A stretch of DNA of 47,744 bases, taken from positions 1-47,744 of the forward strand of contig CACNLH010000013.1 of the NCBI GenBank assembly GCA_902621205.1, given 5' to 3'. A program made the position numbers and the translations under genes. Below the pieces are notes generated by a model. That model was not told the origin of the DNA. It saw only the letters and a list, made by a program, of their open reading frames with translations, and did not search any database. This document shows, one piece after another, positions 10,142 to 18,191 of the stretch. Source of the DNA: an uncultured Alphaproteobacteria bacterium (GTDB lineage: Bacteria > Pseudomonadota > Alphaproteobacteria > HIMB59). Numbering within the stretch: position 1 is the stretch's first letter; each line of letters starts with the position of its first letter.

Positions 10142-11098
10142 ATGGAAAAATCTAAAAAAATACTAGTAAATATATTTCAAGAAACTACTAAAATTTTTTG
10201 GATTTTATTCAAAGTTATTTTGCCCGTTGTTATAATTATTAGAATCCTCGAGCTTATTGGAGCAATCCCTTTTTTAGCTAAGTTCTTAGAGCCATTAACA
10301 AGTTTTATTGGCATTGATGGTTCATTAGGACTAGTCTGGATGGCTGCTATATTAGTAAACATATATGCAGGTTTGGCTGCTTTTGCATCCCTTCAAGCGA
10401 TATTTGATTATACAATAGCTGAAACAACAATTTTAGGATTAATTATTCTTATAGCTCATAGTTTACCAATTGAAGTGGCTATTGCACAAAAATCAAGAAT
10501 TTCATGGGTATTTAATTTAACTTTTAGATTTGTAAATGCTGTAATTGCTGGAAAAATATTAAATTTAATTTTTACTAATTATAATTTATTTAATGAACCT
10601 AATTATTCAATTTTACAAGTTCCAGTTAAAGATGTCTCAAATTTAGAGTGGGCTATTTCACAACTTCAAAATTTTTTCCTAATTTTCTTAATAATATTTT
10701 TTATTATATCGACAATTAATATACTCAAAGCAATTGGTGTTTGGAAATTTATAATTAATACTTTGAAAATTCCTTTGTCCTATTTGGGTATGTCAGAGAA
10801 AGTAGCTAATATAATTTTAATAGGCTTAACATTAGGAATTTCGTTTGGAGGGGGTTTTTTAATAGAAGAATCTCGAAAAAATAATATTTCAAAAAAAGAT
10901 ATTTTACTGTCTTTGTCTTTTTTAAGTTTATGTCACAGCATAATTGAAGATACAATATTAATTTTGCTATTAGGTAGTCATATTTCTGGTATTTTATTTT
11001 TTAGGTTTATTTATACCGTTATAATAATTCTTTTAATGAAAGTTTTATTAGAAACAAAAATGCAAAAATTTATATTGAGTAAAATAACTGATGGATAA
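10142..11098 (+). CDS. Nucleoside-recognition (Gate) domain membrane protein
   Basis: This 318-residue polytopic inner-membrane protein resembles the SpmA/SpmB and nucleoside-recognition Gate-domain family. Roughly eight hydrophobic segments can be seen. Two half-repeats stand out: one near GLVWMAAILVNIYAGLAAF and one near LIGLTLGISFGGGFLIEE, each followed by a segment with HSLPIE or CHSIIED, a symmetry typical of inverted-repeat transport gates. Substrate is unknown. The stop overlaps the downstream DUF1045 gene by 8 nt, so the two are probably co-translated. Confidence 0.7.
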   Translation: MEKSKKILVNIFQETTKIFWILFKVILPVVIIIRILELIGAIPFLAKFLEPLTSFIGIDGSLGLVWMAAILVNIYAGLAAFASLQAIFDYTIAETTILGLIILIAHSLPIEVAIAQKSRISWVFNLTFRFVNAVIAGKILNLIFTNYNLFNEPNYSILQVPVKDVSNLEWAISQLQNFFLIFLIIFFIISTINILKAIGVWKFIINTLKIPLSYLGMSEKVANIILIGLTLGISFGGGFLIEESRKNNISKKDILLSLSFLSLCHSIIEDTILILLLGSHISGILFFRFIYTVIIILLMKVLLETKMQKFILSKITDG

Positions 11099-11708
11099 TT
11101 ATATTCAATTTCCCCGCTACTCAATTTATCTAATACCCAATAATTTATTTATTGAACAAGTTAAGAAATTACTTCTAAAAAATAATGTGAAATTTGATAA
11201 CTTTGAAATATCTAATTATGGTCTTCATTATACTGTCAAAGCTCCTTTTTATTTAAGCCACCTTTATAATGAAGAGGAACTTATTAATTCATTTCAAGAG
11301 TATTTTCTATCTAATCAGAATAAATCTTATAAAGAAGTATTTAATGTTTTAGGCTTAAAAAAAATTAAAAATTTTTTTGCTCTAGAAATGAACACAAATG
11401 AAAAATTTAATTTTTTGTGCAATGATATAATGAGACATTTCGATTTATTTAGAAAAACACTCAACCAACAAGAAATACAAAAAGATTTAAAGCGTTTCGG
11501 TAATTTAAATTCTTTAGAGATGGAATATTATTTAATATGGGGATATCCTTATTTATTTGAGTTTGGAAATCACTGTATCTCAGTATCAGATATCTCAAAA
11601 GAGATAATATTCGATTATTCAATCAAATCTTTGAATTACTCTAATATCAGCTTAATGAAACAAGATAGCTTAAATGGTAAATTTATCTCTATATGTAAAA
11701 GTGATTAG
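11091..11708 (+). CDS. DUF1045 family protein (2H-phosphoesterase-like)
   Basis: The 205-residue protein matches DUF1045, a family often found in phosphonate-utilisation operons and related to 2H phosphoesterases. Diagnostic segments are PRYSIYLIP at the N-terminus, LHYTVKAPF containing the first HxT motif (H46, T48), and YLIWGYPYLFEFGNH near the C-terminus. The second motif is altered: after H161 the sequence is CIS rather than x-T/S, so the second catalytic half may be degenerate. No phosphonate genes are nearby; the partner is the overlapping upstream Gate-domain membrane protein. Function is therefore uncertain. Confidence 0.7.
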   Translation: MDNYIQFPRYSIYLIPNNLFIEQVKKLLLKNNVKFDNFEISNYGLHYTVKAPFYLSHLYNEEELINSFQEYFLSNQNKSYKEVFNVLGLKKIKNFFALEMNTNEKFNFLCNDIMRHFDLFRKTLNQQEIQKDLKRFGNLNSLEMEYYLIWGYPYLFEFGNHCISVSDISKEIIFDYSIKSLNYSNISLMKQDSLNGKFISICKSD

Positions 11709-11761
11709 TCTTAATGCTAAAATTATTTACACTACAGTAATAGTTAAATAATATATTTCAC

Positions 11762-12637
11762 ATGGGAATTTACGTTAAAAAAAAGAGATTTAATATTTTA
11801 AACATTTTTTTGATTTTTCTACTTATAATAATAGTTCTTACAACTCTATATTTTTATATTTTTTCAGAAAAAAGTAATTTTGATTTATCAAATATTGCAA
11901 ATACACAGTTTGATGAAGTTTCAAATAAAATTATCGAACCAGATCTTAACTCTTATTTAAAAAAAGAAGATGTAAATTTTGATGAGTATTTTACAAAAAA
12001 AGAATTTGATCAAAATATAAAAAAATTTATAGAGGAAAATCCAGATTATATCTTAGGTGTTCTTAGAGAGTATCAATTAAAGCAGAATAAATTAGAACAA
12101 GAAAAAGCTATTCAAAAAAATATCTCAAGTATAAATAATTTAAACCTTGCATATCATCCTATGTACTTGGGTGACTCAAATTCTGCAAAAGTTATATATG
12201 AATTTGTTGATTATAATTGTGGTTATTGTCAAAAATTCCATCAAGAATTAATAAATGTAATGAATGATAATTCATTAAAACTTGTTATTATACAGATGCC
12301 AATTTTAGGTAATTTTTCAGAGGAATTGACTAAGTTGGCAATAGCTTCCTCCTTGCAAGGTCAATTTGAGGTTGTCCATAATTATTTATATTCTTCTGAG
12401 AGAAAATCAAAAATGGAGGATATTTTGGCTGATTTATTTTTAAGAGGTGTTGATCTTGACATATTAAAGAATGATTTAGACTCAAAAGAGGTATCAGATT
12501 TTCTATCCATTCATAGAAGTTACGCTGATGAATTTAAATTTACCGGAACACCTGCAACTATAATTGGAAATCAAATAATTCCAGGCTTTATCGATGCTGA
12601 TAAAATTAATGAGATTTTGGAAAAAGAATTTTCCTGA
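11762..12637 (+). CDS. Membrane-anchored DsbA/ScsC-like thiol-disulfide oxidoreductase
   Basis: The protein (291 residues) has an N-terminal membrane anchor at about 11-34, a charged helical linker with IEENPDYILGVLREYQ, which resembles the N-terminal oligomerisation region of ScsC/DsbA-type isomerases, and a thioredoxin fold with the active site CGYC (C153, C156) after EFVDYN. The cis-proline loop is TGTPATIIG near the C-terminus. It should act in the periplasm on disulfide formation or isomerisation of envelope proteins. Five bases separate it from murJ. Confidence 0.88.
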   Translation: MGIYVKKKRFNILNIFLIFLLIIIVLTTLYFYIFSEKSNFDLSNIANTQFDEVSNKIIEPDLNSYLKKEDVNFDEYFTKKEFDQNIKKFIEENPDYILGVLREYQLKQNKLEQEKAIQKNISSINNLNLAYHPMYLGDSNSAKVIYEFVDYNCGYCQKFHQELINVMNDNSLKLVIIQMPILGNFSEELTKLAIASSLQGQFEVVHNYLYSSERKSKMEDILADLFLRGVDLDILKNDLDSKEVSDFLSIHRSYADEFKFTGTPATIIGNQIIPGFIDADKINEILEKEFS

Positions 12638-12642
12638 ACTCA

Positions 12643-14163
12643 ATGAAAATCAGTAATTTTTCAAAGATTTCATCAAATATTTTTGGATCTCGTGTACTCG
12701 GATTTATTAGAGACATACTTTTTGCAAATTATTTAGGTGCCAATTTGATGTCAGATGCATTCCTTTTTGCTTATAGATTACCAAATTTATTTAGAAGAAT
12801 TTTTGCTGAGGGTTCAATGAATAGTGTATTTATTCCTTTGTATGTAAACCAAGAAAAATTGAATTCAAAATCGGCAAATGATTTTATATGGATAGTTTTC
12901 AACTTTTTTTTTGTAATAACTTTATTTTTATCTTTTTTAATATTTTTTTTTACTGAGCAAGTCATATCAATTTTAGCACCAGGATTTTTATTAAATAAAA
13001 GTCAATTTTTATTAGCAAATCAGTTATTGATTATAACTTTTCCTTTTTTGATATTTGTGACTCTATCATCAGTGTTGAGCTCAGTTTTGAACGTGAAAGG
13101 AAAATTTTTTTTACCTTCCTTCTTATCAGTAATCCTTAACATTTTTATGATTGCAACTTTAGTGTCGCTCAAGTCTAACTCTCATTTTGCACTCGCTTGG
13201 TCAATGATAATAGCTGGTTTCACTCAATTGATCCTTTTATTTATCAATTTAGGCACAATAAAAATATTTTGGGGCATTGGTTTAAAGAGCATGAAAGTCT
13301 TGTCTAGAGAGCTTAAAAAATTCTTTGGAAGATTTCTATATTCTTTACTGGGCTCTGGTATTGTTCAGTTAAATATTTTTGTCTCAATGTTATTTGCTTC
13401 TTTAGTAGGGGGAGGAGCTATAAGCCAAATTTACTACGCTGATAGAATTATTGACTTACCATTTGCTCTTATAGCAGTTGCTATGTCTTTTACTCTTTTG
13501 CCTTATTTAAGCAAAAATATTTCAGATGAGAGTAAAAATTCTAAAGCTTTCAACGAAACAGTTATATTTTGCTTTCTCTTCGCTATCCCGAGCGCATTCG
13601 GAATTTTTATTCTTAGTGAAGATATTATAAGAGCATTATTTGGTAGGGGTGAATTTAATAATGAGGATGTGCTAGTAACATCTAAGATTTTACTGGTCTA
13701 CTCTTTTTCTTTGCCAGGTTATATGCTTGCTCGAATTTTTAATCAAGTTTTTTACTCTTATGAAAAAGTTGAGTATCCCGTTAAAGCAGCTGTCCCAACA
13801 TTTATATGTAATTTTATTTTATGTTTTCTTCTTTATAAACCTCTGGGTGTTTTGGGTTTAGCTGTATCAGGTTCTGTGAGTATATGGCTAAATTTATTTA
13901 TTCAAATTTTTTTCTTAAGAAAAAATTTTAGAAGTTTTTATGAAAAATTATTAATTTTCGATTTTAAGAAATTATTTAAAATTATATTTAGTGCAATTGT
14001 TATGGTGATTTCAATATTAATATATAAAAAAATTTTTGATTTAAACGTTTATGTAGACTTATTCAATCAAATACTTATTGGTTTGATAATATATTTTTTG
14101 ATTTTAAATTGGCTTAAATTAAACGAAATAAAACTTGTATTTCAATTAAATAAATTTAATTAG
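12643..14163 (+). CDS. murJ: Lipid II flippase MurJ (MviN)
   Basis: MurJ moves lipid II across the inner membrane for peptidoglycan assembly. The 506-residue, 14-helix MOP-superfamily layout is apparent. Family landmarks include SRVLGFIRDILFANYLG and FRLPNLFRRIFAEG-like sequence in the first helices (here AYRLPNLFRRIFAEGSMN), then FIPLY, and YADRIIDLPFALIAVAMSFTLLP in the middle. It works with MraY, encoded at 46.2 kb, and FtsI at 42.1 kb. The tRNA-Val gene follows 55 nt downstream. Confidence 0.96.
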   Translation: MKISNFSKISSNIFGSRVLGFIRDILFANYLGANLMSDAFLFAYRLPNLFRRIFAEGSMNSVFIPLYVNQEKLNSKSANDFIWIVFNFFFVITLFLSFLIFFFTEQVISILAPGFLLNKSQFLLANQLLIITFPFLIFVTLSSVLSSVLNVKGKFFLPSFLSVILNIFMIATLVSLKSNSHFALAWSMIIAGFTQLILLFINLGTIKIFWGIGLKSMKVLSRELKKFFGRFLYSLLGSGIVQLNIFVSMLFASLVGGGAISQIYYADRIIDLPFALIAVAMSFTLLPYLSKNISDESKNSKAFNETVIFCFLFAIPSAFGIFILSEDIIRALFGRGEFNNEDVLVTSKILLVYSFSLPGYMLARIFNQVFYSYEKVEYPVKAAVPTFICNFILCFLLYKPLGVLGLAVSGSVSIWLNLFIQIFFLRKNFRSFYEKLLIFDFKKLFKIIFSAIVMVISILIYKKIFDLNVYVDLFNQILIGLIIYFLILNWLKLNEIKLVFQLNKFN

Positions 14164-14218
14164 GAATTTTATTTACTAATTTTTTATTTAATTTAAAAAT
14201 ATTTATCCCTATTTTAAA

Positions 14219-14295
14219 GGGCGTGTAGCTCAGTTGGTTAGAGTACTTGCTCGACACGCAAGGGGTCACAGGTTCGAATCCTGTCACGCCCACCA
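14219..14295 (+). tRNA. tRNA-Val (GAC), with C at position 33
   Basis: A complete cloverleaf is readable: acceptor GGGCGTG pairs with CACGCCC, D stem GCTC/GAGT, anticodon stem CTTGC/GCAAG (14246-14250 and 14258-14262), variable GGGTC, T stem ACAGG/CCTGT with loop TTCGAAT, then A73 and an encoded CCA. The seven-base anticodon loop is TCGACAC, so the anticodon at 14253-14255 is GAC (valine). Position 33, just before the anticodon, is C instead of the near-universal U. All stems pair well, so the gene does not look decayed. Confidence 0.93.
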
Positions 14296-14331
14296 TTTAC
14301 TTTCTAAATTGATGGTGTATGGTTTTGTTTA

Positions 14332-14817
14332 ATGAAAAAATATTTATTAAGTTTTTTAATTTTTTTCCTTTCATCAAACATGACTATAAATGCAAATAGT
14401 TATTCTATTTTTGGCGGTAACTATGATTACGATGATGACAATACAACAAATTTGTTTGGTGTAAATTATCATATCTCTGATAATGAAATAGATTTAATAA
14501 ATATTTTAACAATTAACCCAGTAATTGGAGGTTTCATTACAGCTGAAAATGCTTCTATGTTTTACAGTGGGTTTGAAACAAATATAGGAGAAGACTCTAT
14601 TTATTTAAACCTCTCTTCATCAGTTGGTATTTACAGCAATGGAGATGGCAAAGATTTAGGAAATGATTTCCAATTTAAATCAGAGGTCAACATTTTTTAT
14701 AAAATATCAAAAGAATCTAGTTTTGGAATAGGGTCTCATCACATTTCTAATGCAGGTTTAGCCAAAGTAAATCCAGGCACAAATAATTATTACCTTATTT
14801 ACAATAGAAATTTCTGA
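14332..14817 (+). CDS. PagL-like lipid A 3-O-deacylase
   Basis: This short (161-residue) protein has a signal peptide (about 1-21, ending near INANS) and alternating beta-strand pattern expected of an eight-stranded outer-membrane barrel. The PagL active-site segment is visible as HHISNAGLAKVNPGTN, with H137 and S139 forming the H-x-S dyad. PagL removes the 3-linked acyl chain of lipid A. The catalytic acid of characterised PagL proteins lies about 12 residues after the serine; here that position is N151, so the acid is replaced or located elsewhere. The C-terminal aromatic residue (F161) fits an outer-membrane barrel signal. Confidence 0.75.
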   Translation: MKKYLLSFLIFFLSSNMTINANSYSIFGGNYDYDDDNTTNLFGVNYHISDNEIDLINILTINPVIGGFITAENASMFYSGFETNIGEDSIYLNLSSSVGIYSNGDGKDLGNDFQFKSEVNIFYKISKESSFGIGSHHISNAGLAKVNPGTNNYYLIYNRNF

Positions 14818-14872
14818 ATCTTTTAATAATTATCCAATTGTTAATTTATAAAATTCGTTTATTTTTACCTAA

Positions 14873-15733
14873 ATGACTAAAAACTTTTTAGCCTATTTAT
14901 TATTCTCAATCTTAATTGTAATAATTCTTGTAATTGGATATGAGGAGATTAAATATTATTTTGATGCCAATCCTTTCATTAATGGAATAATTCTTCTAAC
15001 ACTCATAATTGGTTTTCTTCTGTACTCCTTTAAGATATTCACTTTAAGCTCAGAGTTTAGATTCATGAATTCTGTTGCATTTGGGAAATTAAAACTAAAC
15101 GACTCATCTTTAAACAACTATCCAATTACTAAATCTATTGCTAATAATCTTGGTATAACAACCACTAACAAAAGTATAACTAAAACACTTGATGAGATAC
15201 TAGATGATCTACTATCCACAGTTGAAAGTGGTAGTGACATATCAAAATATCTTATCAACCTAGCTATTTTTTTAGGGCTTATAGGAACTTTTTATGGATT
15301 ACTTTTAACTATAGGGAGTGTATCGAATGTTATTGATAGTTTGTCAATTGAAGAACAAGATTTTGGGGCATTTTTTAACAATTTAAAAGATGGACTAAAG
15401 TCACCTTTATCTGGTATGACAATAGCCTTTAGCTCATCGTTGTTTGGTTTGGTAACTTCTTTGATTTTAGGACTTTATGAAATAATCACTAGAGGCATTA
15501 AGCAGAATTATTATGAATTTTGTGAAAATCAAATTCGACTTTTTTATAGATCTAGCCCTAATACAAATAAATTTAATCAGAATTCTGATAGCACCAATTT
15601 CTCTCAAAATATTGTTTCTAAGCTTGATGATTTGGTTGATGGTATAAAAAATTCTAATGATGATTTAAGGAAAGAAGTTATTACAGAACTTAAGTCTGTA
15701 AGCAAATCTATCAAAGACTTAGACAAAAAGTGA
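14873..15733 (+). CDS. MotA/TolQ/ExbB-family proton channel protein
   Basis: The 286-residue protein has four hydrophobic segments (about 3-27, 35-57, 124-150 and 176-205) with a cytoplasmic loop between the second and third, the topology of MotA-type stator subunits. The third and fourth helices contain the Gly- and Thr-rich stretches typical of the family (LGLIGTFYGLLLTIG and SPLSGMTIAFSSSLFG). A charged C-terminal helix tail follows. It overlaps a MotB/OmpA-like gene by 4 nt (GTGA), so the two form a stator-like pair. No flagellar or Tol genes are in the window. Confidence 0.85.
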   Translation: MTKNFLAYLLFSILIVIILVIGYEEIKYYFDANPFINGIILLTLIIGFLLYSFKIFTLSSEFRFMNSVAFGKLKLNDSSLNNYPITKSIANNLGITTTNKSITKTLDEILDDLLSTVESGSDISKYLINLAIFLGLIGTFYGLLLTIGSVSNVIDSLSIEEQDFGAFFNNLKDGLKSPLSGMTIAFSSSLFGLVTSLILGLYEIITRGIKQNYYEFCENQIRLFYRSSPNTNKFNQNSDSTNFSQNIVSKLDDLVDGIKNSNDDLRKEVITELKSVSKSIKDLDKK

Positions 15734-17013
15734 GCTATCTCTCAAAAACTCAAAGTTCAGATAATGGAAATATAATTTGGCCTGGATTTGTAGATGTATT
15801 GGCATCTACGTTGATGGTTATAATTTTTATAGTTTTACTATTCACAGTCGCTCAAGTTTATTTGGGAGATCTTGTAGTAGGAAAAAATGAACAAATACAA
15901 AGTTTGGAAAAAACAATTGTTATACAAGACGAAACTATAGTGGAACAAGATGTAACACTCACAGATAAAGAGATTGAATTAATTGATAGACAAAATCTTA
16001 TAGAAAAACTTGATGAAGAGATATCTATAAAACAATCTCAAATTTTAGCTCAAGATACGATTATTCAAGACCAAGCACTTGATATAGATAAACTAAATAC
16101 CATAATTGCTAAAATTACTGATGAATTATCTTTATCTTTAGCTGACAGAGACACTCTTCAGAAAAATCTTTCTGAATTAAATAAACAACAAGAAATATTA
16201 AAATCAGATTTAATAAAACTTGGTGGAGAAAACAGTGAACTAGTTGGACAGATTGGCGAGTCACAAAATAGAATCGAAAATCTTCTAGAGTCTTTAAGTT
16301 CCTCAGAAGATATAAATCAAGAACTGCAAAACAAATTATCTACTTTAGAGGAGGAGTCAGCAATAAAATCAAGTGATTTAAATGAGGCTCTAAATTTGAT
16401 ATCTAATTTAGCTTTGGATATTGAAATACTTAGTAATGAAATAAATCTCTTAAATAACTTACTGGAGTCTAAAGAGGCTGAAATTGCTCAAAATGAGATA
16501 GAACTTGGAGAGTTAGGAGATAGATTAAATAGAGTACTTACAAGTGAATTATTCAAATTACAAAAGTATAAATCAGAATTTTTTGGCAAGTTATCTGAAG
16601 CATTAGCTGATAGAGACGATATCCAAATTAAAGGGGATAGATTTATTTTTCAATCAGAGATTTTATTTGACTCCGGAAGTGCAAATATTCAAGACGAAGG
16701 TAGGGTTGCTCTATCTCTTATTACAAAAACAATTATAGATATTGCAGAGTCTATTCCATCCGATCTAAATTGGATTTTACAAATAGACGGTCACACTGAT
16801 AAAATACCTATTTCAACCTCTCAATTTCCATCAAATTGGGAACTTTCTCATGCTAGAGCGCTTGAGGTTGTAAAATTTCTTATTCAACAAGGTATCCCTG
16901 CCAACAAATTGTCAGCAAACGGTTATGGTGAATATCAACCTATTAACTTAGGAGATACTAGAGAAGACCTAAAAGAAAATCGAAGAATTGAATTAAAAAT
17001 TACTCAAAAGTAA
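15730..17013 (+). CDS. MotB-like protein: membrane helix, long coiled coil, OmpA domain
   Basis: This 427-residue partner of the MotA-like channel starts with GTG inside the upstream stop. It has one membrane helix (about 21-45) entered by D22 in GFVDVLAST, the position of the proton-carrying Asp in MotB. A coiled coil of some 200 residues (about 52-280, rich in Glu, Leu, Ile, Gln) follows, then an OmpA-like peptidoglycan-binding domain (303-427) with IDGHTD at 352-357 and NRRIEL at 417-422. The layout suggests an inner-membrane ion channel gripping the cell wall through a long periplasmic rod. Its biological output is unknown. It ends 2 nt before the convergent cyclophilin gene. Confidence 0.85.
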   Translation: MSYLSKTQSSDNGNIIWPGFVDVLASTLMVIIFIVLLFTVAQVYLGDLVVGKNEQIQSLEKTIVIQDETIVEQDVTLTDKEIELIDRQNLIEKLDEEISIKQSQILAQDTIIQDQALDIDKLNTIIAKITDELSLSLADRDTLQKNLSELNKQQEILKSDLIKLGGENSELVGQIGESQNRIENLLESLSSSEDINQELQNKLSTLEEESAIKSSDLNEALNLISNLALDIEILSNEINLLNNLLESKEAEIAQNEIELGELGDRLNRVLTSELFKLQKYKSEFFGKLSEALADRDDIQIKGDRFIFQSEILFDSGSANIQDEGRVALSLITKTIIDIAESIPSDLNWILQIDGHTDKIPISTSQFPSNWELSHARALEVVKFLIQQGIPANKLSANGYGEYQPINLGDTREDLKENRRIELKITQK

Positions 17014-17015
17014 AA

Positions 17016-17573
17016 TTATTCAATCCACATTTTGATAATTTTATCTGGGTCATCTACCAGACCATTTTTTATAGGATCTCCTTTTTTGATGGCATCAACA
17101 TATTCCATTCCTTCGATTACTTCACCCCAAACAGTATATTGTCCGTCTAAGTGTGGAGTATCACCAAAGCAAATAAAAAATTGACTATCAGCACTATTAG
17201 GATCTTGTGCACGTGCCATACTTAGAGTTCCTCTTTTATGTGGCATGTCATTAAATTCAGCTTCAATATTAGTTCCAGAACCTCCTGTGCCAGCTCTTCT
17301 TAAATCATAGTTATCTGAATTTGAATTTCCAAACTGAACATCTCCCGTTTGGGCCATAAAACCATCTATTACCCTGTGAAAAACTACACCATCGTAACTG
17401 CCTTTTGCAACTAGATCAGTAATTTGCTTAACATGCTTTGGTGCCTTATCTTCAAAGGTCTTTATTTTGACGATTCCGTCTTTAAGTTGTAAATTGATAA
17501 TATCCTCCTTAGAATATAAATTGCTAGAAAATAGTAAAAATGAAATTGAAATAACTAATTTAATCAAACTCAT
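17016..17573 (-). CDS. Periplasmic cyclophilin-type peptidyl-prolyl isomerase
   Basis: The protein (185 residues) has a signal peptide (about 1-21) and a compact cyclophilin domain. Landmarks are FHRVIDGFMAQTGD, the GTGGSG loop, GTLSMARAQDPNSADSQFFI (shown in part: MARA and SQFFI carry the conserved Ala and Phe active-site positions) and LDGQYTVWGEV. It should assist proline isomerisation during folding of envelope proteins. The gene is convergent with the MotB-like gene and runs with sufE on the minus strand after a 35-nt gap. Confidence 0.94.
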   Translation of the reverse strand: MSLIKLVISISFLLFSSNLYSKEDIINLQLKDGIVKIKTFEDKAPKHVKQITDLVAKGSYDGVVFHRVIDGFMAQTGDVQFGNSNSDNYDLRRAGTGGSGTNIEAEFNDMPHKRGTLSMARAQDPNSADSQFFICFGDTPHLDGQYTVWGEVIEGMEYVDAIKKGDPIKNGLVDDPDKIIKMWIE

Positions 17574-17608
17574 TTGATGAAACTAGCATAGTTTACTATC
17601 AATAAAAT

Positions 17609-18025
17609 TTATTTATTTGATAATTCTGTCGCTATAGATGTTATTTTTTTTCTTAGCGAATTAAGGCCGTTAGATCTTGATTGACCTAGATGGGCAGAAA
17701 GACCAATTTCTTCAAAAAAAGATAATGGTGTGTTTATTATTGTTTCAGGAGTTTCATCATTATAAGCAAAATAAACTAAATAAAACAAACCTTTTACAAT
17801 TACAGAGTCACTTGAACCTAAAAGGTTGATTTTTCCATCATTGATTTTAGGCACCATCCATAGATTTGATGTACATCCTTGAACACGATATTCCTCAGTT
17901 TTGTAAATATCCTCTAGATCAGGAAGTTTTTTTCCTAAATCGATAAGGTATTGATATTTATCTTCCCAATTATCGAAAAATGAAAAATCTTCCTTAATTT
18001 TGTTGATTTTTTCACTAATTAACAT
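17609..18025 (-). CDS. sufE: SufE-family sulfur acceptor
   Basis: SufE accepts persulfide sulfur from a cysteine desulfurase for Fe-S cluster assembly. The 138-residue protein has the active cysteine at C51 in YRVQGCTSNLW, the same residue number as in E. coli SufE, and the family helices (ISEKINKIKEDFSFF and HLGQSRSNGLNSL). It is divergent from rpmJ. No suf operon genes are in the window. IspG, encoded at 4-5 kb, is one likely consumer of its Fe-S product. Confidence 0.92.
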   Translation of the reverse strand: MLISEKINKIKEDFSFFDNWEDKYQYLIDLGKKLPDLEDIYKTEEYRVQGCTSNLWMVPKINDGKINLLGSSDSVIVKGLFYLVYFAYNDETPETIINTPLSFFEEIGLSAHLGQSRSNGLNSLRKKITSIATELSNK

Positions 18026-18063
18026 AAATTTCTGCCTTATTGTTATAACTAATACATTAAATT

Positions 18064-18189
18064 ATGAAAATTAAAAGTTCTCTTAAAACAGCAAAAACCA
18101 GAGATAAGAATAACCAACTGGTTAGAAGAAAGGGTAGGTTATATGTAATTAATAAAACCAACCCAAGAATGAAAGCCAGACAAGGCTAG
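18064..18189 (+). CDS. rpmJ: Ribosomal protein L36, cysteine-free (YkgO) type
   Basis: A 41-codon frame encodes [14 protein letters not shown] followed by [21 protein letters not shown], an unmistakable L36 (bL36) of the variant that lacks the zinc-ribbon cysteines. Alphaproteobacteria commonly carry only this form. The short gene is in a gap between divergent sufE and convergent trxB, ending just 2 nt before the trxB stop. Its small size explains why a length cut-off would miss it. Confidence 0.95.
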   Translation: MKIKSSLKTAKTRDKNNQLVRRKGRLYVINKTNPRMKARQG

Positions 18190-18191
18190 AG

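Noticed and set aside
14873-17013. The MotA/MotB-like pair as a Zorya-type anti-phage system (ZorA/ZorB).
   Set aside because: No ZorC, ZorD or ZorE is nearby, the coiled coil is in the periplasmic partner rather than the cytoplasmic tail of the channel, and the surroundings are housekeeping genes.
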